Assembly: GCF_018326265.1 (NCBI RefSeq)
Contig: NZ_AP023360.1
Span: forward strand, 5,117,501 to 5,181,500
Direction of reading: 5' to 3'
Length of the DNA stretch: 64,000 nt
Source: Catellatospora sp. IY07-71
GTDB lineage: Bacteria > Actinomycetota > Actinomycetes > Mycobacteriales > Micromonosporaceae
Shown: positions 17,420-25,999 of the stretch, one piece after another
Layout: each line of letters opens with the position of its first letter
Position numbering within the stretch: the stretch's first letter is position 1
Notes under the pieces: generated by a model
What the model was told of the DNA's origin: nothing
Seen by the model: the letters and a program-made list of their open reading frames with translations, nothing else
Database searches by the model: none
Program-made: the position numbers and the translations under genes

Positions 17420-20275
17420 ATGATCGCAGACGGCGACGGTTGCAACTTCCGCGTGCTCGGCCCGGTGGAGGTCGTCGCGTCCGGTGCTCCGGTGCGGTTC
17501 GCCCGCCGGCAGCAGCTCGACCTCGTCGCCTTCCTCATGCTGCGGGCCGACCGGGTCGTGGCCACCGGTGAGATCGTCGAGGCGATGTGGGGCGGGGCCG
17601 CCCCGCGCACGGCGGGTGTCCAGGTGCAGAACATGGTGTCGGCGCTGCGCGCGGCCCTGCACGACGGGGACGGGCCACTGGCCACGGTGGACCGCCAGGC
17701 GGCGGGATACGCCCTGCGCATCACCGCCGGGCGGCTCGATCTGGCGGTCTTCGAGCAGCTCGTCCGCCGGGCCCGCGTGGCGGCGACACCGGCCGACGCC
17801 GCGGTCCTGCTGCGCGAGGCGCTCGGGCTGTGGCGCGGCACGGTGCCGCTGGCCGGGGTGCGGGCCGCGTTCGCCACCGCCGCGCGGGCCTACCTGAGCG
17901 AGCAGCGGGACACGGCGCTGGAGCAGCTGTTCGACGCGGAACTCGGCTGCGGCAACCACGCGGGGATCGTGCCGGCGCTCACCGACGCGGTCGCGGCCAA
18001 CCCGGTGCGGCAGCGTTTCGTCGCCCAGCTGATGATCGCCCTGCATCGCGGCGGCCGGGTCACCGACGCGCTTGGCGCGTTCCGCAGCGCACGCCGGGTC
18101 CTGTCCGGCGAGTACGGCCTGGACGTCGGCCGTGACCTGCGCGACCTGGAGCGGCGCATCCTGCGCGGCGACAACACGCTCGACGCGCCGGTCGAGCGGC
18201 AGCAGGCGGTGGTGCCGACGCGATCCGATCACGACGTAAGCCGCGCCGCCGTCCTGGTGCCCGCGCAGCTCCCGCTCGACGTACGCGGATTCGCCGGTCG
18301 CGCCGCCGAGCTGGCCCGCCTCGACGAGCTCGCCGCGGGCGCCGGGTCGGCCGCCACGGCGGTGGCCGTCGTGGTCGGCACGGCCGGGGTGGGCAAGACG
18401 GCCCTGGCGGTGTACTGGGCGCAGCGGGCGGCGGCGGCGTTCCCCGACGGGCAGCTGTACGTCAACCTGCGCGGGTTCCATCCGGGAGCCAGGCCGATGG
18501 ACCCCGGCGAGGCGCTGCGTGGCTTCCTCGACGCACTCGGCGCCGCTCCGGAACGGGTGTCCGCGGGCCTGGACGCGCAGGCGGCGCTCTACCGCAGCAT
18601 GGTGGCGGGCCGCCGGGTGCTGGTGCTGCTCGACAACGCCGTCGACGCGGAGCAGGTCCGGCCGCTGCTGCCGGGCGGGCGCGGCGGGATGGTCCTGGTC
18701 ACCAGCCGCGATCAGCTGATCGGCCTGATCGCGCGGGAGGGCGCGGTCCCGGTCACGCTCGGCGTGCTGCCCGCCGCCGAAGCCCGGGAGCTGCTCAGCG
18801 CCCGGCTCGGGGCGCAGCGGGTGGACGCCGACCCGCAGGCCGCCGACGAGATCGCGGCCCACTGCGCGCGCCTGCCGCTCGCGCTGGCGATGGTCGCCGC
18901 GCGCGCCGCGGTCAACCCGGCCTTCCCGCTCGGTTCCCTGTCGGCGGAGCTGTCCGCGGCGCGCGGGAGCCCGCACGGCCTGGACGGCGACTACTTCACC
19001 ACCGACGTCCAGGCCGCGTTCTCCTGGTCCTACCGGCGGCTGAGTTCCCCGGCGGCGCGGCTGTTCCGGCTGCTCGGTCTGCATCCGGGCCAGGACGTGG
19101 GGCTGGACGCCGCGGCGAGCCTGGCGGGGGAGCCGCCGCAGGAGGTCCGGCCACTGCTGGCCGAGCTGGTCCGCGCTCACCTGGTCACCGAGCACCTGCC
19201 GGGCCGGTTCTCGATGCACGACCTGCTCCGCGCGTACGCGGCGGAACTGGCCCGCGACACCGACAGCGGACCGGACCTGCAGGCGGCGCGGCGGCGGCTG
19301 CTCGCCCACTACCTGCACAGCGCATACGCCGCGGCGCTGCTGATCTATCCGCACCGGATCCGGCTGGAGCTGGTGCCGGCCGAGCCCGGCACGGCGGTGA
19401 CGGCGTTCGCGGACGCCGAGCGGGCGTCGGCCTGGTTCGCGGTGGAGCACCCGGTGCTGGTGGCCGCGCTGAACACGGCCGCCGACGAGAACCTCGGCGT
19501 GCACGCGTGGCAGCTCGCCTCGGCGATGTCGACGTTCCTGGACCGGTCGGGGCACTGGCACGACTGGGTGGCGACACAGCGTACGGCGCTGGCCGTCGCC
19601 GAGCGCTGCACCGACCGGGTCGGCCGTGCCCATGCGCACGGCAGCCTGGGGCTGGCCTGCAACCGGTTGAAGCGCTACGACGAGGCGCACGCGCACCTGC
19701 GCCGCGCCGACGGCCTGTTCGGCGAGCTGGACGATCTGGTCGGGCAGGCGTACACGCACCTGCGGATGAGCCTGGTCCACGAGGGACAGGGCGACCGGCT
19801 CGCCGCGCTGGCCGACGCGCAGCAGGCCCTGTACCGGTTCAAGCGCGCCGAGCACCGCATCGGGCAGGGCCAGGCGCTCAACAGCATCGGCTGGCTGCAC
19901 GCCCAGCTCGGCCAGTACGCCGAGGCCGTCGAACACTGCGAGCAGGCCGTCGCCGTGCACCGGGCGCTGGGCGACCGGGAAGGCCTGGCCAACGCGCTGG
20001 ACAGCCTCGGCTTCGCGTACCACAGCCGAGGTGACCACCGGCGTGCCGTCGTGCACTACCGGCAGGCCCTGGTGGTGCTGCGGCGGCTGGACGACCCGTA
20101 CTACGAGACGATCACCCTGACACACCTGGGCGACACGCACCATGCGGCGGGGGAGGGGCGCGCCGCCGCCGAGGCGTGGCGGCGGTCGCTGGCCAAGCTC
20201 GACGAACTGGGCCATCCCGACGCCCGCGAGGTCCGCGAACGGCTCGCCCGGCTCGACGGCGCCGAAGGCGTATGA
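17420..20275 (+). CDS. SARP/AfsR-type regulator with NB-ARC ATPase and TPR repeats
   Basis: The product is 951 residues from ATG 17420. A winged-helix DNA-binding domain at about 8-100 (FRVLGPVEVVASG) is followed by a bacterial transcriptional activation domain at about 105-250. An NB-ARC ATPase follows, with Walker A in GTAGVGKTAL (about 318-327) and Walker B in VLVLLDNAVDAEQV. Tetratricopeptide-like repeats fill about 680-940, for example HAHGSLGLACNRLKRYDEAH and ALDSLGFAYHSRGDHRRAVV. The AfsR group activates secondary-metabolite or developmental genes by oligomerising on DNA. No biosynthetic cluster is next to it, so its target is unknown. Length and domain order match AfsR-like proteins well. 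Confidence 0.92.
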   Translation: MIADGDGCNFRVLGPVEVVASGAPVRFARRQQLDLVAFLMLRADRVVATGEIVEAMWGGAAPRTAGVQVQNMVSALRAALHDGDGPLATVDRQAAGYALRITAGRLDLAVFEQLVRRARVAATPADAAVLLREALGLWRGTVPLAGVRAAFATAARAYLSEQRDTALEQLFDAELGCGNHAGIVPALTDAVAANPVRQRFVAQLMIALHRGGRVTDALGAFRSARRVLSGEYGLDVGRDLRDLERRILRGDNTLDAPVERQQAVVPTRSDHDVSRAAVLVPAQLPLDVRGFAGRAAELARLDELAAGAGSAATAVAVVVGTAGVGKTALAVYWAQRAAAAFPDGQLYVNLRGFHPGARPMDPGEALRGFLDALGAAPERVSAGLDAQAALYRSMVAGRRVLVLLDNAVDAEQVRPLLPGGRGGMVLVTSRDQLIGLIAREGAVPVTLGVLPAAEARELLSARLGAQRVDADPQAADEIAAHCARLPLALAMVAARAAVNPAFPLGSLSAELSAARGSPHGLDGDYFTTDVQAAFSWSYRRLSSPAARLFRLLGLHPGQDVGLDAAASLAGEPPQEVRPLLAELVRAHLVTEHLPGRFSMHDLLRAYAAELARDTDSGPDLQAARRRLLAHYLHSAYAAALLIYPHRIRLELVPAEPGTAVTAFADAERASAWFAVEHPVLVAALNTAADENLGVHAWQLASAMSTFLDRSGHWHDWVATQRTALAVAERCTDRVGRAHAHGSLGLACNRLKRYDEAHAHLRRADGLFGELDDLVGQAYTHLRMSLVHEGQGDRLAALADAQQALYRFKRAEHRIGQGQALNSIGWLHAQLGQYAEAVEHCEQAVAVHRALGDREGLANALDSLGFAYHSRGDHRRAVVHYRQALVVLRRLDDPYYETITLTHLGDTHHAAGEGRAAAEAWRRSLAKLDELGHPDAREVRERLARLDGAEGV

Positions 20276-20482
20276 CGATCGGATGTGCTGCCGTGTGGCC
20301 GGATGGCCCACGATGAGGACACATTCATCCACCCGGATGTGAGAGACCGCGCGGGGTCGCCGGTCCTCCGCACCTTCCCTCCGCATACCCACCGTGCCGG
20401 GGCGCCCGTCGCCCGCGGCGGCTGCCCGGTGCCGTCAGGCGGCCGCGCGGCGGCGGACGCCACCACCGAACAAGGAGCGAGC

Positions 20483-21793
20483 ATGAGGCAGAAACCCCCG
20501 ATCGACAGCTGCGGCGGCGAGCCCGTGGACACCCTGAGCCGACGCGCACTGCTGCGGGCCGGCGTGCTGGGCGCGGGCGCGATGTCGGTGGGCGGTGTGC
20601 TGGCGCTGCCCGGCACCGCCCACGCCGCGCCGGCGATCTACCACCCGTTCAGCGGCTATTCGATCACCTGTTCCTGGGAGTGCCACCTGGCCCGGGGCTC
20701 GGCCGGCGGTGTCGACTTCGGCATGGGCGTGGGCACGCCCCTGCCCGCCTGCGGCGCCGGCACCGTGCAGAACATCGCCTACAACGGCAACGCCGGGCAC
20801 ACCGTCACCATCCACCACGGTGAGGGCTGGCGCAGCCAGTACCTGCACCTGTCGCAGTTCTCGCTGGCCAACAACACCTACGTCGGCGCGGGCACGATCG
20901 TGGGCCGCTCCGGCGGCGCGGCCGGAGCGCCGGGCTCGGGCAGCTCGACAGGCCCGCACCTGCACTGGCACATGCTCGACCCCAACAACAACTACGTGAA
21001 CCCGCTGGTCTACATCGGTGCGAACCCGGGCGGGCGGCAGGTGTACGAGGCCGCCAGCAACACCGGCTGGCAGGCGCTGCCGGTCTCGGGCAGCGGCGGC
21101 GCGGTCATGGCCAGCGGACTCGCCGTGATCAACGTCAGTGGCACGAAGATCATCTACTCGTCGAACGGCGGCCAGATCTTCGAGGCGGCCAGCAGCACCG
21201 GCTGGCGCAACATGTCCACCGGGATCCAGGGCGCGCAGGGCACGGCGCTGGCCGCGCTCAACCTCAACGGCGAGAAGCTGATCTACAGCGTCGTCGGCGG
21301 CTACGTGCACGAGGCGAGCAGCAACAACGGCTGGCGCAACCTCAACAGCGGGATCGGCGGCGTGGGCAGCTCCTCCATCGCGGCGATCGCGCTCGGCGGC
21401 GTCAAGTACGTCTACAGCATCGTCGGCGGCTACGTGCACGAGGCGCACAGCGCCAACGGCTGGCGCAACCTGAACACCGGGGTGCCCGGCCAGGCCGTCG
21501 CCGCGATCACGCTGGGCACCACGAAGATCCTGTACGTGCTCAACGGCGGCTCGGTGTACGAGGCGGCCAGCAACGCCGGCTGGGCGAACGTGTGGACCGG
21601 CATCTCCGGAGTGGGCGGCGGCTCCATCGCCGCGCTGAACCTGGCCGGCGAGAAGCTCATCTACACCACCAGCGGCAACTACGTGTTCGAGGCGAGCAGC
21701 TACAACGGCTGGCGCAACCTCAACTCCGGCGTCCGCGGCTCCACGGCGGCGGTGCTGAGCAACGGCGGCGTCAAGCTCATCTACGCCGCGTGA
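20483..21793 (+). CDS. Tat-exported M23-like protein with six-repeat C-terminus
   Basis: ATG 20483 follows GGAGCGAGC; the product is 436 residues. A Tat signal (SRRALLRAG, then a hydrophobic stretch ending AHAAPA) exports the folded protein. An M23 (LytM-like) domain at about 55-180 keeps the HLHWHM motif and GGVDFG. The histidine that normally precedes the metal-binding Asp is not apparent in GSAGGVDFG, so peptidase activity is uncertain. Six repeats of about 40 residues follow, each with a core such as VYEAASNTGWQ, IFEAASSTGWRN or VHEASSNNGWRN. They probably form a six-bladed propeller that binds sugar or wall. A strong terminator follows the gene. Confidence 0.85.
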   Translation: MRQKPPIDSCGGEPVDTLSRRALLRAGVLGAGAMSVGGVLALPGTAHAAPAIYHPFSGYSITCSWECHLARGSAGGVDFGMGVGTPLPACGAGTVQNIAYNGNAGHTVTIHHGEGWRSQYLHLSQFSLANNTYVGAGTIVGRSGGAAGAPGSGSSTGPHLHWHMLDPNNNYVNPLVYIGANPGGRQVYEAASNTGWQALPVSGSGGAVMASGLAVINVSGTKIIYSSNGGQIFEAASSTGWRNMSTGIQGAQGTALAALNLNGEKLIYSVVGGYVHEASSNNGWRNLNSGIGGVGSSSIAAIALGGVKYVYSIVGGYVHEAHSANGWRNLNTGVPGQAVAAITLGTTKILYVLNGGSVYEAASNAGWANVWTGISGVGGGSIAALNLAGEKLIYTTSGNYVFEASSYNGWRNLNSGVRGSTAAVLSNGGVKLIYAA

Positions 21794-21870
21794 CACCCGG
21801 AGCGGGGAGCCCTTCGGCGAGCAGCGCCCCGGTAGAGCCCGAGCTCGCCGGGACCCGCTGAGATACGGAT

Positions 21871-21900
21871 TTGGGGCACCCGCGCTCGCGGATGCCCCAA
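21871..21900. terminator. Bidirectional terminator
   Basis: TTGGGGCA at 21871-21878 pairs with TGCCCCAA at 21893-21900. The stem lies between the converging M23-like gene (+) and DoxX gene (-). A-rich and T-rich flanks would let it stop transcription from both sides. Confidence 0.8.
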
Positions 21901-21906
21901 GCCGGC

Positions 21907-22428
21907 TCACGGAGCAGGTCTTGCGGCATCGACCGGGTGCAGGGCCGGAGCGTTGCCGTGACGAGCGGGTGCGGACAAGGCTGCCGCGAGCGCGACGGTG
22001 ATGTAGAGCGCCTGCTCCGGGATGCGCTGCCACAGCGGTGAGGCCGGCTCGCCGCTGAACGGCACGTCGGAGACCGCGGCGTAGACGTTGGCGGGCAGCA
22101 GGAGCAGGAACAGGGCGGCCAGGGCCAGGCCGGCCGGTCGCCGGGTGCGGGTCACGACGAGGCCGAGCGCGCCGAGCAGCTCCAGCACCCCGGTGGCGTA
22201 CACCATGGCGCTGGGGAAGGGTACGAACGGCGGCACCATGGCCACGAGGTCGGCATGGTTGGGCATGACGGTGACGCCGTCGGGGACGAAGTGCGCGCTG
22301 GCGGTCATGAGGAGCATGACCGCCAGCGCATGCGCCCCGGCGGCGGGCCAGCTTGCGAACCGGCGCACGCCCAGCGCGCCGAGCCCGCGGAAGAGCAGCA
22401 GTCCGATGAGCAGAACGGCGAGTACCAC
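21907..22428 (-). CDS. DoxX-like membrane protein
   Basis: The GTG start at 22428 follows CAGGAGTC; the product is 173 residues with four hydrophobic segments. Features of the DoxX group include MVYATGVLELLGALGLVVTRTRRPAG and HFVPDGVTVMPNHADLVAMVPP. Members of this group take part in redox or thiosulphate reactions or are simply small membrane proteins. The gene is divergent from a TetR regulator, and a palindrome in the shared promoter suggests repression by it. Confidence 0.8.
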   Translation of the reverse strand: MVLAVLLIGLLLFRGLGALGVRRFASWPAAGAHALAVMLLMTASAHFVPDGVTVMPNHADLVAMVPPFVPFPSAMVYATGVLELLGALGLVVTRTRRPAGLALAALFLLLLPANVYAAVSDVPFSGEPASPLWQRIPEQALYITVALAAALSAPARHGNAPALHPVDAARPAP

Positions 22429-22452
22429 GACGACTCCTGCAATCTAGACATT

Positions 22453-22469
22453 GTCAAGGTTGGCTTGAC
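22453..22469. promoter_or_regulatory. Probable TetR operator
   Basis: GTCAAG at 22453-22458 and CTTGAC at 22464-22469 form an inverted repeat around five bases. It sits between the divergent DoxX and TetR genes. A further half site (TTGTCAA) lies at 22491-22497. It is placed where a TetR-family protein would repress both genes. Confidence 0.6.
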
Positions 22470-22508
22470 GGTACGCTGGACGCGAAGAAGTTGTCAATGG
22501 CAAGATAG

Positions 22509-23084
22509 GTGTCCCGGCATCGGAAGGACGTGAGGGCGATCGGATACCACCACGGAGACCTGCGGCGCACCGTGCTCGCCGCCGCCGTCGACGCCATCGG
22601 CGAATCCGGCCTCGACAGCTGGAGCCTGCGCGAGCTGGCTCGCCGCGCCGGTGTCTCGCACGCCGCCCCCGCACACCACTTCGGCGACAAGGCCGGGTTG
22701 CTCACCGCCCTTGCCGCCGAGGGCTATGAGCTGCTCGCCGACGCCCTCGCCGCGGCGGGCGCCGACTTCCTCGAAGCCGGGCTGGCCTACGTGCGCTTCG
22801 CCGTGGAGCATCCGGTCCACTTCGGCGTGATGTTCCAGCCCAAGATCTACCGCGCCGACGACGAGGCGGTGCGGATCGCCCGCGAACGGGCCGGCAGCCT
22901 GCTGCGGCAGGGCGCGGAGACGGTCGGGTCCACTCCGGACGGCGGCGCGACCACCGCCCGTGCGGGCTGGTCCATCGCCCACGGCTTCGCCAGTCTGTGG
23001 ATCGCCGGTGCCATCCCGGTCCCACCCGGCACCGATCCCCTGGAAGCAGCCCGGCCGGTCCTGTCCCGGCTTCTCGGCCGCTGA
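22509..23084 (+). CDS. TetR-family regulator
   Basis: The product is up to 191 residues from GTG 22509. An in-frame GTG at 22530 with GGAAGGA just upstream is probably the true start (VRAIGYHHGDLRRTVL). The DNA-binding helix-turn-helix reads WSLRELARRAGVSHAAPAHHF, then GDKAGLLTALA. The C-terminal ligand domain shows the pattern VRFAVEHPVHFGVMF, typical of the group that binds small hydrophobic molecules. It is divergent from the DoxX gene, its likely target. Confidence 0.85.
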   Translation: MSRHRKDVRAIGYHHGDLRRTVLAAAVDAIGESGLDSWSLRELARRAGVSHAAPAHHFGDKAGLLTALAAEGYELLADALAAAGADFLEAGLAYVRFAVEHPVHFGVMFQPKIYRADDEAVRIARERAGSLLRQGAETVGSTPDGGATTARAGWSIAHGFASLWIAGAIPVPPGTDPLEAARPVLSRLLGR

Positions 23085-23205
23085 GCGCGATGCCGCGCGA
23101 GCGGGGGCCGCCCCGCTGGGCATCGTCGCCAAGGGCCCGTCGTGGTACCTCGTCGCCGACACCGAGGCCGGCCGAAGGGCTTCGACCTGGCCGAGAGCTG
23201 GCCGG
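23083..23205 (+). pseudogene. WYL-domain regulator scrap
   Basis: Right after the TetR stop codon the plus strand reads APLGIVAKGPSWYLVADTEAG, the heart of a WYL ligand-binding domain. In another frame it continues as KGFDLAESWPG, the typical next part of such regulators. The helix-turn-helix and the rest are missing. This is the decayed end of a WYL regulator with an internal deletion or frameshift. Confidence 0.55.
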
Positions 23206-23467
23206 GCCGGTGGCCCTCGGGGGTCGCACCCGAGATGCGGAACGCGTACCGGTAGCGCCGCTGCATCGGCCAGCCGTCGAGGAAGGCGTACTTCGGCACC
23301 GCCGTCGGGGTGCCCGTCACGACGAGCAACACCTGCCTCTCGCCCGACTGCGTCTGGAAGCTGAGCTGGCCGTCGTTGGAGGTGGTCAGCGGCCCGTAGC
23401 GGGGCACGTCGTTGCGGACCGCGACGAAGCCGAAGGTCCAGCCGTCGGCTCCGGTCACTCTCGCCAC
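23198..23467 (-). pseudogene. Fragment of a secreted-protein gene (DUF6055/Svx-like)
   Basis: On the minus strand this reads a clear beta-rich stretch: GWTFGFVAVRNDVPRYGP, then SGERQVLLVVTGTPTAVPKY, then MQRRYRYAFRISGATPEG. I recall similar text from long secreted actinomycete proteins of the DUF6055/Svx kind, but this is not certain. No signal peptide, start or end is present. The piece is cut off by the WYL fragment. Confidence 0.45.
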
Positions 23468-23657
23468 CTACCTCCCCATGGCCAAGAGGCTGAAGAACCA
23501 CCTCGCCGGCCTGGAGCTGACGAAGCCGGAGCACCGAGTTGTGGATGCACAAGTTGTAGGTGGAGACGTTGTCGAGTCCATGACAGTCGACACAAGCAGC
23601 ATCCGGGATCAGAGTGCACCGTGGAAACAGGCAGCGTTCGAAGCCACAGTAGGCAGG

Positions 23658-24272
23658 TCAACCATGCCGCGCACGCCACTCGTTATAGGCTGCCATCTGC
23701 TGCACGTCGAAGTTCTCCACAGGCCGGCTGCGAAGGCCGCGCATGCCGAAACTGACCGTGCTCCACAGCGGGTTGCTCCTCCACAGAGCCTGCAACGTCG
23801 GAAGGTGCTCCACCTCCCACAAGACCTCACGCAGGGCGTCGGCCATCGCAGGACCCGTCCGCCCGTGATAGACGCCGCTGCCCTGGGTGTTCAACTCCCC
23901 GATGTCGGCGAATGCGGCTTGATCTCGGAACACCATGTCGAGGCTGAGCTTCCAATGCTCAGGTGCATGTCCTGTCGGCGCGGGCCAGGCAGCTGAAGCA
24001 TCCACGGTCAGATGCCTGCAGAACGACAGGCTCGGCAGACTGTCACTCCAACTCGGGCGGCCCCACGACACCTCGAACCCGTCCTCGCGCCCTGCCTGGT
24101 TCGGCTCCAGTCCGTCGACCTCGATCGCCAGGAACGCCCAGAAGACCCGCCAGGCCGACTCCGGACTTTCCACTCGATTCGGGTCCGAACGCTGATCGCG
24201 GATCATGTCCCGCAGGACCTCTGCCGCATCCGGCCACAACACGAGCACGCCACAAACTAGCAGCCGATCCAT
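23658..24272 (-). CDS. Hypothetical protein, 204 residues
   Basis: ATG 24272 begins MDRLLVCGVLVLWPDAAEVL. The product is a soluble, Trp-rich protein with no signal peptide or recognised motif. Codon use is less GC-rich than around it, as for the next two genes, which suggests a recently gained patch. Several mid-protein phrases (WRVFWAFLAIEVDG, PEHWKLSLDMVF) have the look of a real folded domain. No function can be assigned. Confidence 0.6.
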   Translation of the reverse strand: MDRLLVCGVLVLWPDAAEVLRDMIRDQRSDPNRVESPESAWRVFWAFLAIEVDGLEPNQAGREDGFEVSWGRPSWSDSLPSLSFCRHLTVDASAAWPAPTGHAPEHWKLSLDMVFRDQAAFADIGELNTQGSGVYHGRTGPAMADALREVLWEVEHLPTLQALWRSNPLWSTVSFGMRGLRSRPVENFDVQQMAAYNEWRARHG

Positions 24273-24421
24273 GGCGCTTCAGGGCAGAGCTTGCGGCCGA
24301 AACTCACCGATATTGATCATCGCTGACGGTGAACACCGGAGCCGAAACCGGCCGTCAGAATCAGCGCTCCGAGCCCGTTACCAGCACGTAGCACTCACGT
24401 GCAGGTAACTGGACCTCCTGC

Positions 24422-24874
24422 TCAGCTGGTGATGCGGCCCTCGGGCGTGTCCACGACAAAGCAGGCCGTATAGAGAATTTCCAGCAGGCTGGCCCGGACC
24501 AGGGAAAGTGCCTCGGCCGGCAGGTCTAGACGTACCCGGTGGTCACGCGGAAACCCCAGCTTGGCCGCTGCCTGGCGGTCCAACTCCAACGACAGCACCT
24601 GACCGATTAGCGTCCAAGCGCGCACCGCCCCGGTCGCCACCTCGCCAGCGCTGTTGATCACCTCGTCCACGTCGCCCCACCTGCTGTCATAACGCAGACG
24701 GATCATCATGACGTGCAACCCGCCCGCGGACAGGATCACCGTGGAGCCGTCGTCGGTCTCCCGGACGTCGGCCCGGTCGACGCGGGGCATATCCACAGCG
24801 ACGACCGTAGCAACGTGTCTCACGGGCTGGCGGGCAGATTCCGCCAGCGGGAAGGAGACCCCTTCACGGGGCAC
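24422..24874 (-). CDS. Hypothetical protein, about 122-150 residues
   Basis: The frame opens at GTG 24874, but ATG 24790 (MPRVDRADVRETDD) may be the true start; neither has a clear ribosome binding site. The product reads STVILSAGGLHVMMIRLRYD, then ends in LLEILYTACFVVDTPEG. It has no membrane segment. I do not recognise it. It lies between two other unrecognised minus-strand genes, with more AT than the flanks. Confidence 0.5.
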   Translation of the reverse strand: MPREGVSFPLAESARQPVRHVATVVAVDMPRVDRADVRETDDGSTVILSAGGLHVMMIRLRYDSRWGDVDEVINSAGEVATGAVRAWTLIGQVLSLELDRQAAAKLGFPRDHRVRLDLPAEALSLVRASLLEILYTACFVVDTPEGRITS

Positions 24875-24911
24875 GACGACCCTGCTACCTGCACATAAGC
24901 GCTACATGCCG

Positions 24912-24930
24912 CTGCCGTACAGTACGGCAG
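24912..24930. promoter_or_regulatory. 19-bp perfect palindrome
   Basis: CTGCCGTAC and GTACGGCAG surround one A. It lies about 40 bases before the gene whose start is at 24874 (minus strand) and after the end of the gene at 25004. It could be an operator or the stem of a terminator. No T-run is visible beside it. Confidence 0.4.
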
Positions 24931-25003
24931 TCACGGTTCGCCTCTGTGCTGCCAGGATTCGCCTTAGGGTCCGGCGGAGCCGGGCTGATGCGCAGCCCGG
25001 GGT

Positions 25004-25681
25004 TCATCGCCAGGCCACACGCCGAGCGGCGATGGTGAGCGCATAGGAAGTATCCCGGGCACTCTGGATGTCAGGGTCCGTGGCGGTGCCGCCGTCGAGC
25101 GCGATGCCGACGCGCTCGGCGATCTCTGCTCGGTGGTGGACCAGTTGGCGGTCTTCCGTTAGGAGTACCGCGGCAGCAAGGGCGGCAAGGCGAGTCGTGG
25201 GGTCATCGTCGTGGAGGAACGGAGCTATGGCCGTGAACAGCGTTGGCCGCATTGCCAGCACAGCTGCCACGTCAGGATCGTCATGGGGGCTGTCTTCTGC
25301 GTCCCATATGAGATCTCTCAGCCAGATGATCAGTTCTGAGCGCAGTGGCGCTCGTCGGTCCTTCGGCTCTCGCCACCACCCGAACATGCAGTCGGTGGCG
25401 GTGCGGGGGTCGGCGAGGATCGCGGCTATGTACTGGGCCACCGGCACAGTAGCTGGGTAGATGCTGCTCTGGTGGCTTACTGGCTCCAGGTCGTCCAGGG
25501 CTTTTGATTGCGCGGCCGGGTCGGGGTCCAGAAGCGCACGAAGCGTAGCGGGGACCCACTGTGCATCCCCGATCGCTGTGTACAGGTCTGGATCGGCCCA
25601 CTCGGTGTCTCGAAGCACGGCATTGGGCTCGGGCAAGCCGGTTGCAGTTGGACACGGCGAGGAGCGGTTGCCGGTCGTCAC
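25004..25681 (-). CDS. HEAT-repeat-like hypothetical protein
   Basis: The frame starts at GTG 25681 (VTTGNRSSP), giving 225 residues. The middle reads like repeated short helices: ALDDLEPVSHQSSIYPATVPV, then WLRDLIWDAEDSPHDDPDV, then TTRLAALAAAVLLTED. This is common in actinomycete HEAT-like proteins that sense or bind partners. No signal peptide is seen and no function can be assigned. The stretch 25682-25999 has no gene; it holds a terminator. Confidence 0.6.
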   Translation of the reverse strand: MTTGNRSSPCPTATGLPEPNAVLRDTEWADPDLYTAIGDAQWVPATLRALLDPDPAAQSKALDDLEPVSHQSSIYPATVPVAQYIAAILADPRTATDCMFGWWREPKDRRAPLRSELIIWLRDLIWDAEDSPHDDPDVAAVLAMRPTLFTAIAPFLHDDDPTTRLAALAAAVLLTEDRQLVHHRAEIAERVGIALDGGTATDPDIQSARDTSYALTIAARRVAWR

Positions 25682-25923
25682 GGACGAAGACTACGCCGAT
25701 CAAGAGGACGCACATGCGATGGCGGCGTTCTTCGAGCGGTCGCACGAGGTTAGCTGGAACGGCTGAGGTGCTCCAACTCGCGTCGGCGATAGTGGCTGGT
25801 CCGTGCGAGGGCTTGCGGGATGGGGCGCAGTAACCGCCCACAGCGGCCTAACCTCGCAGCGAGGAAGAGGCCCGCGAGCCCGGCCCTCAGGCCGGGTAGT
25901 TGAGCTGAAGACAGCGAAAGGGT

Positions 25924-25957
25924 GCCGATGCCTCGATGTGTATTAGGAGGCATCGGC
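25924..25957 (-). terminator. Terminator of the hydrolase operon
   Basis: GCCGATGCCTC at 25924-25934 pairs perfectly with GAGGCATCGGC at 25947-25957. The stem lies 43 bases after the stop of the minus-strand hydrolase gene. The loop is AT-rich. Confidence 0.75.
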
Positions 25958-25999
25958 GTCGGGTGTCGTCGGCTGGTGATCTTTCCGGCAAGCAAAGGA

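Noticed and set aside
17393-20392. 999-residue open frame opposite the SARP regulator
   Set aside because: It mirrors the coding bias of the SARP gene and has no domain, start signal or partner of its own.
23455-23679. Small minus-strand frame before the secreted-protein fragment
   Set aside because: It lacks a ribosome binding site and recognised text; it may be a decayed upstream part, but this cannot be supported.
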